Notes: generated from the letters alone by a model not told the origin. A stretch of DNA of 64,000 nucleotides from Betaproteobacteria bacterium (GCA_016704535.1 JADIZZ010000004.1:310001-374000), one strand, 5' to 3'. Positions 19,893 through 28,319 are shown, numbered from the stretch's first letter. Translations and numbers: made by a program.

Positions 19893-20224
19893 GGTAGACA
19901 GCGGTGGCGTTCGGCGAGCGCCTCTTCGGTTGCTTGAGCGGCAGGCGGTGCCCGGCGGCGTCGCCGTGTGTGGCGCCGAGCAGCGCAGTCTTGAGGGCGG
20001 CGCGCGCAGCGCTTCGTGAACTGACTTGCCGCATCCTGTCTGAGCGTAGCGAACGAAGTGAGCGCAGCGAGTTATGCGGCACGCCCTCAAGGCGAGCAGC
20101 GCAGGGCAGCCTGAGCGAAGCGAAGGCCGCCACAGTCGGCGACGCCGCCGGGCACCGCCTGACGCGACCCGCCCGTGTCGTCGAACGCGGAAAGCGGACA
20201 GCGACCAACACCCGCAAAGGGCCG
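19880..20224. repeat. Palindromic repeat element E2 (near-identical to E3)
   Basis: Positions 19911-20224 match 24114-24429 almost base for base. Visible differences are a GC dinucleotide indel near 20011, a C/T change near 20146, and a few changes near 19925-19935. Arms 19942-19965 and 20138-20161 are a perfect 24-bp inverted pair. The 53-nt core is 20028-20080 and ends in GCCGCAT/ATGCGGC. The right end GCAAAGGGCCG (20214-20224) mirrors the CCCTTTGC of the E1 border (19886-19892 region). It lies 22 nt after the stop of the hydratase gene on its 3' side. No coding function is credible, although frames with SERSERSE repeats are open. Confidence 0.8.
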
Positions 20225-20245
20225 AGAGCAGAAGGCCATCTCATC

Positions 20246-21103
20246 TCATGCCCTCAGGGTCGCCACGGCGTCCATCGTCAACCACCCATCGTGGTCCTGC
20301 GCCCACAGCTTGACCGTGTTCCCCTGACGTTGGCCGTTCACGCGGAACGGATGCAGGTCGAAGGTCGGCCGCACCGCCTTAAAGCGAAAGCTGGCGACAT
20401 CGGCCTCGGGCGATTGGCGGCGCAGCAGGTCCATCAGCAACGTGGCGATCAGCGGACCGTGCACGATGAGGCCCGGATAGCCCTCGACCTCGGTGACGTA
20501 CCTGCGGTCGTAGTGGATGCGGTGGCCGTTGAAGGTGAGCGCGCTGTAGCGGAAGAGCAGCACGTCATCGGGCACGATCTCGCGCTGCCACGCCGCACCC
20601 GTGGGCGCTGCCACGGGCGGCGGCTCGACGTCGCCGGGCTGCTTGGCTTCGCGATAGACGATGTCATGGAACTCGGTCAGCGCCGGGCTCTCGGCGCCGT
20701 TGCAGAACAGCTCGTGCTTCACCTTCACGAACACCAGCTTGCCCGTGCGGCCCGACTTCTGCGTCACGTCGGCAATGGTGCTCTTGCGCGCCACCGCATC
20801 ACCGACCCGCACCGGGGCATGGAACTCGAACTGACTGCCCGCCCACATGCGGCGCGGCAGCGGCACCGGCGGCAGGAAACCGCCGCGCTTCGCGTGGCCG
20901 TCGGGGCCGATCTCGCTCTGCCGGTGCATGGGCAGGAAGTAGAGCCAGTGCCACAGCGGCAGCAGCGGCGTGCCGGCAGGAACGGGCGCTGCCGGGTGAT
21001 CGAGCGTGGCCGTCAGCGCCACCACCGGTGTGGGACCGATGGTGTCGAGCACGGTCTCGCTGCGGCCGACCCACGCAACCAGGTTTTGTTCGGGAGTGTT
21101 CAC
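20246..21103 (-). CDS. MaoC/hot-dog acyl-CoA hydratase, mesaconyl-C4-CoA hydratase-like
   Basis: A 285-residue double hot-dog protein. The N-terminal FAS1-like dehydratase half includes LWHWLYFLPMHRQSEIGPDGH, and the C-terminal half carries the hydratase motif RYSALTFNGHRIHYD then GLIVHGPLIATL. This pattern fits mesaconyl-C4-CoA (3-methylfumaryl-CoA) hydratases and HTD2-like dehydratases, which add water to a fumaryl-type CoA ester. GTG 21103 (VNTPEQNLVAW) has GAGG ~10 nt upstream. A TTG at 21130 is also open. It lies upstream of the repeat elements and the CoA-transferase gene on the same strand, and is divergent from fpr. Confidence 0.82.
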   Translation of the reverse strand: MNTPEQNLVAWVGRSETVLDTIGPTPVVALTATLDHPAAPVPAGTPLLPLWHWLYFLPMHRQSEIGPDGHAKRGGFLPPVPLPRRMWAGSQFEFHAPVRVGDAVARKSTIADVTQKSGRTGKLVFVKVKHELFCNGAESPALTEFHDIVYREAKQPGDVEPPPVAAPTGAAWQREIVPDDVLLFRYSALTFNGHRIHYDRRYVTEVEGYPGLIVHGPLIATLLMDLLRRQSPEADVASFRFKAVRPTFDLHPFRVNGQRQGNTVKLWAQDHDGWLTMDAVATLRA

Positions 21104-21282
21104 GGTGCGGGCCTCGGGTTCGAGCGGCAACTGGCCGCAGATTCTGCGGCAAGGCCGGCACCGCCAGCGCGGTCCCTGCGGGACGCCGAGCCGCGACGCC
21201 GTCGCGGTCTTACGCTGCGTCAGCGAAAACCCTGAGCCACGTCTTTACACTCGCGGCTTTCTCTGCCCTGGCCTGCCCCGAC

Positions 21283-22056
21283 ATGAGTGCCTTTCTCGAA
21301 GAACGCGTGCTGAGCGTTCACCACTGGACCGACCGCCTCTTCAGCTTCACGACCACGCGCGACCCGGCGCTGCGTTTCTCGAACGGGCACTTCACGATGA
21401 TCGGCCTGCGTGTCAACGGCAAGCCGCTGCTGCGCGCCTACAGCATCGTCAGCGCGAACTACGAAGACCACCTGGAATTCCTGAGCATCAAGGTGCCCGA
21501 CGGCCCGCTGACCAGCCGGCTGCAGCACCTGCAGGTGGGCGACACCATCATCGTCGGCAAGAAGCCCACCGGCACGCTGCTCATCGACTACCTGCTGCCC
21601 GGCAAGCGCCTTTACCTGCTGGGCACGGGCACCGGGCTGGCGCCCTTCATGAGCATCGTGCGCGACCCCCAGACCTACGAGAAGTTCGAACAGGTCATCC
21701 TGGTGCACGGTGTGCGCATCAAGGACGAGCTGGCCTACCACGACATGCTCGTGGAACACCTGCCGAACCACGAATTCCTGGGCGAACTGGTGACGAGCAA
21801 GCTGCGTTACTACCCCACCGTCACGCGCGAGAGCTACAAGAACATGGGCCGCATGACCGAACTCATGCACAGCGGCAAGCTCTTCACCGACCTCGGCGTA
21901 CCGCCGCTGAACCCGGCCGAAGACCGCGTGATGATCTGCGGCAGTCCCGCGATGCTGCGCGACCTGAAGCACCTGCTGGAAGAGCGCCAGTTCAAGGAAG
22001 GCAACACCACCAAGCCGGGCGACTTCGTCATCGAGCGAGCCTTCGCCGAGCAGTAG
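21283..22056 (+). CDS. fpr: Ferredoxin/flavodoxin--NADP+ reductase
   Basis: A 257-residue plant-type ferredoxin-NADP reductase of the bacterial Fpr class. FAD binding is marked by RAYSIVS near residue 50. The NADP pyrophosphate loop is LGTGTGLAPF, MICGSPAML follows, and the C-terminal tail GDFVIERAFAEQ matches the class. It moves electrons between NADPH and ferredoxin or flavodoxin, for Fe-S repair and oxidative stress defence. ATG 21283 (MSAFLEERVLSVHHW) is the natural start. It is divergent from the hydratase gene with a 180-nt shared upstream region, and converges on the aldo/keto reductase gene. Confidence 0.93.
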   Translation: MSAFLEERVLSVHHWTDRLFSFTTTRDPALRFSNGHFTMIGLRVNGKPLLRAYSIVSANYEDHLEFLSIKVPDGPLTSRLQHLQVGDTIIVGKKPTGTLLIDYLLPGKRLYLLGTGTGLAPFMSIVRDPQTYEKFEQVILVHGVRIKDELAYHDMLVEHLPNHEFLGELVTSKLRYYPTVTRESYKNMGRMTELMHSGKLFTDLGVPPLNPAEDRVMICGSPAMLRDLKHLLEERQFKEGNTTKPGDFVIERAFAEQ

Positions 22057-22062
22057 CCGCGC

Positions 22063-22094
22063 GGCCCTGCCGGAAGGGCCCGGCCCGCGGGCCG
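22063..22094. terminator. Double hairpin between convergent fpr and aldo/keto reductase
   Basis: GGCCCT (22063-22068) pairs with AGGGCC (22075-22080). It is followed at once by the palindrome CGGCCCGCGGGCCG (22081-22094). Both lie in the 42-nt gap between two stop codons, as expected for a bidirectional terminator. There is no U-tract. Confidence 0.45.
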
Positions 22095-22098
22095 GTGG

Positions 22099-23109
22099 TC
22101 AGCCGCCGAACTGCTCGGTGTCGACCTCGACCTGGCTCTGCGCGCCATAGCGGTTGCCGGCGATGCGCGCGGGATCGAACAGCGCGTCGATGCGCGCCAC
22201 CAGGTCTGCCGACGGCGAGACCGTGGCGGCGCCCAGGTTCTCCTTCAGATGCACGCGGCTCGTCGTGCCCGGGATGGGAATCACGTGCTCGCCACGCGCC
22301 AGCAGCCAGGCCAGCGACAACTGCGCCGGCGTGCAGCCGGCCTCGGCCGCCAGCGCCTTCCAGGCTGGCAGCAGCGACAGGTTCTCGGCGTGGTTGGCGG
22401 GCTCGAAGCGCGGCATGCTGCGACGGATGTCCTTCGGGCCCAGATCCGACACATCGTCCAGCGTGCCGGTGAGGAAGGCGCGCGCCACCGGGCTGAAGGC
22501 GACGAAGGCGGCGCCGATCTCGCGGCAGGCCTGCAGCACGGCGATCTCGGGGTTGCGTGTCCACGGCGAGTACTCGGTCTGCAGCGCGGCGATGGGGTGC
22601 ACGGCGTGCGCGCGGCGCAGCGTGGCGGCCGACACTTCGCTGAGGCCGATGGTCCTCACCTTGCCCGCCTCCACCAGCCGCGCCATCGCGCCCACGCTGT
22701 CCTCGATGGGGACCTGCTTGTCCCAGCGGTGAAGGTAATACAGATCGATGTGGTCCGTGCCCAGCCGGCGCAGGCTGTCATCGCAGTCGCGGCGGATGGC
22801 CTCGGGGCGGCCGTCGATCACCCGCTGCAGCGCGCCGCCCGGGCCCACCGGCTGGCCCGTCATGCCGCCCTTGCTGGCGAGCACGATGCGGTGGCGGTGC
22901 GCCTTCAGCACGCGGCCCACCAGCGTCTCGTTGGCGCCGAAGCCGTAGAGCGCGGCAGTGTCGAAGAGCGTGACGCCCTGGTCCAGCGCGTCGAGCAACA
23001 GCGCCTCGCCTTCCGCGACCGGTGGCGGCGTGCCGTAGGCGTGGCTGAGGTTCATGCAGCCCAGGCCGATGGGGCTGATTTCGAAGGGGCCGATGCGGCG
23101 TGGGCTCAT
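22099..23109 (-). CDS. Aldo/keto reductase
   Basis: A 336-residue (beta/alpha)8 aldo/keto reductase. The catalytic tetrad is visible as Asp and Tyr in FDTAALYGFG, Lys in LASKGG and His in YYLHRWD. IPIPGTTSRVHLKENLGA marks the NADPH phosphate site. It reduces aldehydes or ketones with NADPH; this subfamily (MSPRRIGPFEISPIGLGCMN start) is similar to AKR13-like enzymes. Its ATG overlaps the stop of the upstream dehydrogenase gene (ATGA at 23106-23109), so the two are made together. Its position beyond LigK/LigJ-type genes suggests a side role in that catabolic string. The substrate is unknown. Confidence 0.9.
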   Translation of the reverse strand: MSPRRIGPFEISPIGLGCMNLSHAYGTPPPVAEGEALLLDALDQGVTLFDTAALYGFGANETLVGRVLKAHRHRIVLASKGGMTGQPVGPGGALQRVIDGRPEAIRRDCDDSLRRLGTDHIDLYYLHRWDKQVPIEDSVGAMARLVEAGKVRTIGLSEVSAATLRRAHAVHPIAALQTEYSPWTRNPEIAVLQACREIGAAFVAFSPVARAFLTGTLDDVSDLGPKDIRRSMPRFEPANHAENLSLLPAWKALAAEAGCTPAQLSLAWLLARGEHVIPIPGTTSRVHLKENLGAATVSPSADLVARIDALFDPARIAGNRYGAQSQVEVDTEQFGG

Positions 23110-24017
23110 GCGTCGGGTGCCTTCGATTTCACGCGCGCGAGGATGCGGTCGGCTTCCGTGCGCCAGTCGGCGCCGCGCGCAAAGCCCGGCGTGCCACGCT
23201 GGCCGAAGACGCCGGCGTCACCCAGGTCGGCCACCCAGGCTTGGCGCTCTGCGGTGCCATTGGCACTGAAGGGGTCGAGCCCGGCTTCGCGCACGGTCTG
23301 CGCCACCTCGCACACTTCCTCGCTGCGCCGGCGGCCGTGTTCGATGACACGCTGGAAAAGGTAGGCGCCCAAAGGCTCCCAGTCAATGCCTGGATAGGTC
23401 TCCTGGAAAGACGCGATCACCGCATCTTCCACGCCGTAGTGGCGGGCGGTGGTGTAGGCCTCGATGACCATGGCCTCCAGGCCCTTGATGACGATGCTGC
23501 GGCACATCTTGGTGGCGCTGGCCACGCCGAGCCGCTCACTGGCGACCTCGGCCGCAAAGCCCAGCGTGTCCAGCCTGGGCTTCAGCGCCGCGGCATGCGG
23601 GCCGCCCAGCAGCAGCGGCACGCGGATGCGGTAGGGCGGCAGCGTGGTCATCACCGCGCCTTCGACATAACAACCGCCGGCCGCTTCGACGACGCCCGCG
23701 GCCCGGATCTTGGCCCCCGGCGAGGCCGAGTTGAAGTCGAGGAAAAACGCGCCCGGCCTGAGTGCCGGCGCGCAGGCCTGCGCCACCGGCAAGGTCTGGC
23801 TGGCGGTGACGGCCGAGATCACCAGGTCGACGCCGTGCACCGCCTGCGCGTGCGCCGCACCCAGCGTGACGCCGTGGCGCGCCGCGTGTTCGCGCAGCGG
23901 CTGGCCGTGGTCGGTGTCGAGCTTCAGGTCGTAGGCGCTGACCGCCACACCCTGGGTGCGCAGGTCTTCGGCCAGGATGCGACCGACCTCGCCGTAGCCG
24001 ATCAGTGCGATTTGCAT
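23106..24017 (-). CDS. 6-phosphogluconate/beta-hydroxyacid dehydrogenase-like NAD(P) oxidoreductase (DUF1932 type)
   Basis: A 303-residue protein. An N-terminal Rossmann domain (MQIALIGYGEVGRILAEDL) is followed by LDFNSASPGAKI, EGAVMTTLPPYRIRVPLLL and a helical C-terminal domain with the conserved Lys region SATKMCRSIVIKGLEAM. This matches the NAD-binding 6PGDH-like proteins with a DUF1932 C-terminus that often lie beside 4-oxalomesaconate hydratase and aldolase genes. It probably oxidises or reduces a hydroxyacid of the pathway. Start ATG 24017. The 5' neighbour is the repeat element E3, and beyond that ligK. Confidence 0.82.
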   Translation of the reverse strand: MQIALIGYGEVGRILAEDLRTQGVAVSAYDLKLDTDHGQPLREHAARHGVTLGAAHAQAVHGVDLVISAVTASQTLPVAQACAPALRPGAFFLDFNSASPGAKIRAAGVVEAAGGCYVEGAVMTTLPPYRIRVPLLLGGPHAAALKPRLDTLGFAAEVASERLGVASATKMCRSIVIKGLEAMVIEAYTTARHYGVEDAVIASFQETYPGIDWEPLGAYLFQRVIEHGRRRSEEVCEVAQTVREAGLDPFSANGTAERQAWVADLGDAGVFGQRGTPGFARGADWRTEADRILARVKSKAPDA

Positions 24018-24084
24018 GTCACGTGTTTCCTTGCGCCTCGTGCGCGATTCGAACGCTTCGACGGATTCGATATCCGTCGGCTTG

Positions 24085-24429
24085 CGGCCCTTTGCAGGAG
24101 CCAGAGCGGGCACTCGGCGAGCGCCTCCTCCGTAGCTTGAGCGGCAGGCGGTGCCCGGCGGCGTCGCCGTGTGTGGCGCCGAGCAGCGCAGTCTTGAGGG
24201 CGGCGCGCGCAGCGCGCTTCGTGAACTGACTTGCCGCATCCTGTCTGAGCGTAGCGAACGAAGTGAGCGCAGCGAGTTATGCGGCACGCCCTCAAGGCGA
24301 GCAGCGCAGGGCAGCCTGAGCGAAGCGAAGGCCGCCACAGTCGGCGACGCTGCCGGGCACCGCCTGACGCGACCCGCCCGTGTCGTCGAACGCGGAAAGC
24401 GGACAGCGACCAACACCCGCAAAGGGCCG
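24085..24429. repeat. Palindromic repeat element E3 (near-identical to E2)
   Basis: The ends CGGCCCTTTGC (24085-24095) and GCAAAGGGCCG (24419-24429) are perfect 11-bp inverted repeats. Inner arms 24145-24168 and 24343-24366 pair over 24 bp with one mismatch. The 53-nt core 24233-24285 ends in GCCGCAT/ATGCGGC. From 24114 on it is nearly identical to E2. It occupies most of the 468-nt gap between the DUF1932-type gene and ligK, where no real gene is seen. The element may be mobile, or may be a structured part of the operon transcript. Confidence 0.8.
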
Positions 24430-24485
24430 ACAGCAGCCTCTGATCTCCGGCCTGGAACGGTCGACGCGGCTTCGCTCACGTTCGG

Positions 24486-25169
24486 CTAATCGACATAGCG
24501 CAACCCGGCCTTCGCCAACGGTTCGCGCATCTTGTACATGTCCAGCCCCAGCACACCGGCGGCGAGCTTGGCGCGCTTTTCGCCTTCGTTGGCTTCACGC
24601 CCCGCGGCGGCGTCGGCCACCTCGCGCACACGCGCTGCCGGCACCACCACCACGCCATCATCGTCGGCAACGACGGCATCGCCCGGGTTCACGCTCATGC
24701 CGGCGCAGACGACGGGGATGTTCACCGAGCCCAGCGTGGCCTTGATGGTGCCCTTGCTGCTGATGGCGCGGCTCCACACAGGGAAGCCCATCTCGGTGAG
24801 GTCCTTCACGTCGCGGCAGCCACCGTCGATGACCAGGCCCAGGGCACCTCGGGCGCGGAAGCTCGTGGCCAGCAGGTCGCCGAAGTAGCCGTCGGTGCAG
24901 TCGGCCGTGACGGCGGCCACGACGATGTCACCGGGCATGATCTGCTCGGCCACCACGTGCAGCATCCAGTTGTCGCCGGGGTGCAGCAGCACGGTGACGG
25001 CTGTGCCCGCGATGCGTGCGCCGGGGTAGACGGGCCGCATGTAGGGCTTGAGCAGCCCCACGCGGCCCTGCGCCTCGTGCACGGTGGAAGCGCCAAGACG
25101 CGCCAGTTGATCGACGGCCGTGCGCTCGGCACGGACGATGTTGCGGTAGACCACGCCCAGTTCGTACAT
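24486..25169 (-). CDS. ligK: 4-carboxy-4-hydroxy-2-oxoadipate aldolase / oxaloacetate decarboxylase (LigK/GalC/RraA family)
   Basis: A 227-residue RraA-fold aldolase. The start MYELGVVYRNI and the segments DGYFGDLLATSFRARGALGLVIDGG, CRDVKDLTEMGFPVWSR and NPGDAVVADDDGVVVVP match CHA aldolases. The GGCRD arginine-aspartate pair and the later Asp are expected metal or substrate ligands. It cleaves 4-carboxy-4-hydroxy-2-oxoadipate into pyruvate and oxaloacetate, the last step of protocatechuate 4,5-cleavage and gallate degradation. It follows the ligJ-type gene on the same strand by 17 nt, and the two catalyse consecutive steps. Confidence 0.9.
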   Translation of the reverse strand: MYELGVVYRNIVRAERTAVDQLARLGASTVHEAQGRVGLLKPYMRPVYPGARIAGTAVTVLLHPGDNWMLHVVAEQIMPGDIVVAAVTADCTDGYFGDLLATSFRARGALGLVIDGGCRDVKDLTEMGFPVWSRAISSKGTIKATLGSVNIPVVCAGMSVNPGDAVVADDDGVVVVPAARVREVADAAAGREANEGEKRAKLAAGVLGLDMYKMREPLAKAGLRYVD

Positions 25170-25186
25170 TGCCTGGCTCCTCTTGT

Positions 25187-26212
25187 TTACAGGCCGCGGG
25201 CCTTGAGTTGCTGGTCCAGCCGCGGGTAGACGCGGCGCGCGTTGCCTTCGTAGATGGCATGGCGCTGCACGGGGTCGATCGCCGCCGCCTCGATGTAGCG
25301 CTTGGTGTCGTCGAAGTAGTGCCCGGTCTCGGGGTCGATGCCACGCACCGCCCCGATCATCTCGCTGGCGAAGAGGATGTTCCCGACCGGGATCACCTTG
25401 GTCAGCAAGTCGATGCCGGGCTGGTGGTAGACGCAGGTGTCGAAGAAGATGTTCTTCATCAGGTGCTCGCTGAGCAGTGGCTTCTTCAGTTCCTGCGCCA
25501 GGCCGCGGTAACGCCCCCAGTGGTAGGGCACCGCGCCGCCGCCGTGCGGGATGACGAAACGCAACGTGGGGAAGTCCTTGAACAGGTCACCCTGCAGGCA
25601 CTGCATGAAGGCCGTGGTGTCGGCGTTGATGTAGTGGGCGCCCGTGGCGTGGAAGCAGGCGTTGCAGCTGCTGCTGACGTGGATCATCGCCGGCACGTCG
25701 AACTCCACCATCTTCTCGTAGATGGGGTACCAGTGGCGGTCGGTCAGCGGCGGGCTGGTCCAGTGGCCGCCGGATGGGTCGGGGTTCAGGTTGATGGCGA
25801 CGTTGCCGTACTGCTCCACGCACTTCACCATTTCGGGAATGCAGGTGGCAGGGTCCACACCCGGGCTCTGCGGCAGCATCGCTGCGGGCACGAAACTTTC
25901 CGGGAAGAGCCGGGCCACGCGGTAGCAGAGCTCGTTGCAGATGGCGCTCCAGGTCGCGCTGACCTGGAAGTCACCGATGTGGTGGGCCATGAAACTGGCG
26001 CGCGGACTGAAGATCGTGAGGTCGCTGCCGCGTTGCTGCATCAGCTTGAGCTGGTTGGTCTGGATGCTCTCGCGCAACTCGTCGTCGCTGATCTTCAGGT
26101 CCGACGCCTTGGGCATGGTCGACGGGTCCTTGATGCCGGCGATCTGCGCGTTACGCCAGGTTTCCAGGGCCTTGGGCGCGGTGGTGTAGTGGCCGTGGCA
26201 GTCGATGATCAT
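25187..26212 (-). CDS. ligJ: 4-oxalomesaconate hydratase (amidohydrolase family)
   Basis: A 341-residue amidohydrolase-fold hydratase. The N-terminal metal site DCHGHYTT, the middle MIHVSSSCNACFHATGAHY, VIPHGGGAVPYHWGRYRG and the late FASEMIGAVRGIDPETG match LigJ. It hydrates 4-oxalomesaconate to 4-carboxy-4-hydroxy-2-oxoadipate, the substrate of the adjacent aldolase. The upstream genes for protocatechuate 4,5-dioxygenase, semialdehyde dehydrogenase and lactonase are not in the window. This is therefore a lower-pathway fragment that may serve gallate or another feeder. ATG 26212. Confidence 0.92.
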   Translation of the reverse strand: MIIDCHGHYTTAPKALETWRNAQIAGIKDPSTMPKASDLKISDDELRESIQTNQLKLMQQRGSDLTIFSPRASFMAHHIGDFQVSATWSAICNELCYRVARLFPESFVPAAMLPQSPGVDPATCIPEMVKCVEQYGNVAINLNPDPSGGHWTSPPLTDRHWYPIYEKMVEFDVPAMIHVSSSCNACFHATGAHYINADTTAFMQCLQGDLFKDFPTLRFVIPHGGGAVPYHWGRYRGLAQELKKPLLSEHLMKNIFFDTCVYHQPGIDLLTKVIPVGNILFASEMIGAVRGIDPETGHYFDDTKRYIEAAAIDPVQRHAIYEGNARRVYPRLDQQLKARGL

Positions 26213-26254
26213 GCGGGGCTTTCGCGTGGTTCGAATGGGGACGTGAAGCGGGGT

Positions 26255-27010
26255 TCAGGCCGGCGTCATGCCGTGGCGGCGCTTGACCTCGACCGCCGCG
26301 GCGGAATTCATGAAGGCCAGCAGCGCGCGCACGGCCTGCGCCTGGTTCGGGGGCACGGCGGGTCGCGCCGGCAGCGCCGCCGCAAAGGTGGTGATGCAGG
26401 CCACCTCGGGCGGCAACGTGCCCAGCACGTCCACACCTGGCAGGGGCAGCAGTTCGCTGAGCTGCTGGAAGCCGAGCGCGGCCTGCCCACCGGCCACCAG
26501 CGAGCCCACGGGCACCCCGGGCGGCACATGTACCAGGCGGGGACCGATCTGGCCGGCAATGCCCCAACGTTCGAAGAGCCGCGCCAGGAAGTCGCCGCTG
26601 GGCCCGGTGCTGAGCGCCAGCGACGGCGCGGCCAGCACCGCCTCGCGCAGCGCGGCCTCGCTGCCGATGTCGGGCCGCGCGGCGCCGGCGGGGACTGCCA
26701 CGGCCACGGGCGAACACACGAGGTCGACCCGGCTGCCCACCGCCAGATGTCCACCGGCCAGCAGGCGCTCGATGGCCTCGGCGGCGAGGATGACGAGGTC
26801 GAACGCCTCGCCGGCGGCCACGCGCCGTGCCGCGTCGACGCCGCCCACGGCCTCGATCGCGACCTCGACGCCAGTCTGCCGCGTGTAGCCGGCGGCCAGT
26901 TCGGCCAGCAGGGCCCGCGTAGCCATCGACGAGATGCCGGTGATGCGGGGCGCTGCAGGCGAAGCGGCTTCAGGCTGAGGTGGAGGTGCGGCGGCGCTCA
27001 CGGCCGACAT
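26255..27010 (-). CDS. Substrate-binding (ModA/PBP-like) protein without signal peptide
   Basis: A 251-residue protein with a type 2 periplasmic-binding fold. TGISSMATRALLAELAAGYTRQTGVEV, GEAFDLVILAAEAIERL and STGPSGDFLARLFERWGI resemble molybdate-binding ModA-like proteins. Unlike ModA it has no hydrophobic signal sequence; the N-terminus is proline- and alanine-rich. ATG 27010 is the best start. ModA-like proteins of this kind are seen next to 4-oxalomesaconate pathway genes and may be cytosolic ligand binders or enzymes rather than transport receptors. No modB or modC is nearby. The function is unknown. Confidence 0.7.
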   Translation of the reverse strand: MSAVSAAAPPPQPEAASPAAPRITGISSMATRALLAELAAGYTRQTGVEVAIEAVGGVDAARRVAAGEAFDLVILAAEAIERLLAGGHLAVGSRVDLVCSPVAVAVPAGAARPDIGSEAALREAVLAAPSLALSTGPSGDFLARLFERWGIAGQIGPRLVHVPPGVPVGSLVAGGQAALGFQQLSELLPLPGVDVLGTLPPEVACITTFAAALPARPAVPPNQAQAVRALLAFMNSAAAVEVKRRHGMTPA

Positions 27011-27110
27011 TCTGCGGCCGCTGCGCGATGTCGACGACGCAAACCGGCCCGTGCGGCGGTATCGGCCTCGGCGTCGGCGGCGGGGACGGCACCCGCCCAC
27101 GGCGGCCCGG

Positions 27111-28319
27111 TCAGCGCGACGGCGGGCCGTAGAGGAAACGCAGCATGGATTCGACCCGCGCCGCCCACGCCGCTTCGTCGTGGCCTGCGCCGGGTTGTTC
27201 CAGGTAGGCCGGCGCCCAGCCCCGCGCCTGCAAGGCGGCGCGCAGGCGGCGTGCGCCGTCGAGCGTGCCATGGCCCTCGTCCAGGCCCACGTCGAGCCAG
27301 AGCCGGGGCACCGGCGTGGTGGCGGGCGCAGCGGCCACCTGGGCGACGATGGCGTTGTCGGCCCACCACACGGCCGGCGACACCACCAAGCCTGCACCGA
27401 AAGCATCGCCGTGCTGCAGCAGCAGCCACATCGACACCAGCCCGCCCAGAGACGAGCCGCCCACGGCCGTGCTGTCGCGACCCGGCTGCGTGCGGTAGCG
27501 CGCGTCGATCAGCGGCTTGAGCTCCTGCACCAGATAGCGGCCGTACGCGGCGGCACCGCCACCCTCTGTGGCGCGTGGCCCGGCGGTGCCCGGCAGCGGG
27601 GTCTGGTCACGGAATCGGTCGTCGTTACTGGCCACGGCCACGACGATGAAAGGCGCCACCGCCCCGGCTTGCACCAGCCGTTGGGCCGTTTCATCGACCT
27701 GCCACTCCGCGCCCACGGCCAGGGCATCGAAGACGTTCTGCCCGTCGTGCAGGTAGAGCACGGGGTAGCGCCGCGCCAGCGCGGTGGCGTAGCCTGGCGG
27801 CAGCCACACCTGCACCTCGCGCGGGCTGACGAAAGCCGAGGGCTGCGGCGCTATGCGCTCTATGTGCCCGGTGCGCTGCGGCGGCGGCGCGTCGGCTTCA
27901 CTGCCATAGGCCCGTGCGAGCGTCTGCGCGCCCGGCACCAGTGCCAGGCTGCGGTTGCGTCCGGGCTCCCAGCCGTCGTCGAGGCGGCCCGGCCGTTCGA
28001 TCTTGAACTTGTAGGCCAGGGTGCGCCCACCTTCCGGCACGCCTTCGAAATGCAGCCGGACGCGCCAGACCGCGGCACCGGCACCCGACGCCGCATCGGG
28101 CCGTGCCGGCACGCTGCGCTGCCACGACAAGGGCGGGCCGCCGCCCCGCACGCCCACGGCATCGCGGGTGGGGTCGAAGCGGCCGGCAGTGATCTCGGTG
28201 CCGAGGTCGATCACCAGCTCGAGCGTGGCTGTCGATGCGGCGGCAACCCCCGCCAACAGCAGCCCAGCCAGCACCCAAGGCAGCTGGGCCCAGCACCGTC
28301 GGCCGATCCGGGTTTGCAT
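27111..28319 (-). CDS. Secreted alpha/beta-hydrolase esterase (esterase D / IroE type)
   Basis: A 402-residue exported protein. A signal segment follows MQTRIGRRCWAQLPWVLAG. A beta-rich N-terminal module (~30-165), resembling a carbohydrate- or glycogen-binding-like fold, precedes a putative esterase domain (PF00756-like). The nucleophile is in VGGSSLGGLVSMWL, YPVLYLHDGQNVFD is an oxyanion-side motif, and AGHDEAAW supplies the catalytic His. ATG 28319 is chosen because upstream residues lack an export signal. It could act on acetylated or feruloylated polysaccharide or on siderophores. The substrate is not known. It is transcribed divergently from a small membrane protein gene. Confidence 0.82.
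   Translation of the reverse strand: MQTRIGRRCWAQLPWVLAGLLLAGVAAASTATLELVIDLGTEITAGRFDPTRDAVGVRGGGPPLSWQRSVPARPDAASGAGAAVWRVRLHFEGVPEGGRTLAYKFKIERPGRLDDGWEPGRNRSLALVPGAQTLARAYGSEADAPPPQRTGHIERIAPQPSAFVSPREVQVWLPPGYATALARRYPVLYLHDGQNVFDALAVGAEWQVDETAQRLVQAGAVAPFIVVAVASNDDRFRDQTPLPGTAGPRATEGGGAAAYGRYLVQELKPLIDARYRTQPGRDSTAVGGSSLGGLVSMWLLLQHGDAFGAGLVVSPAVWWADNAIVAQVAAAPATTPVPRLWLDVGLDEGHGTLDGARRLRAALQARGWAPAYLEQPGAGHDEAAWAARVESMLRFLYGPPSR

Noticed and set aside
19904..20244. Frame with SERSERSER repeats in the palindromic elements
   Set aside because: The repeat comes from the palindromic core; the same DNA is open in several frames on both strands and has no homology or ribosome site.
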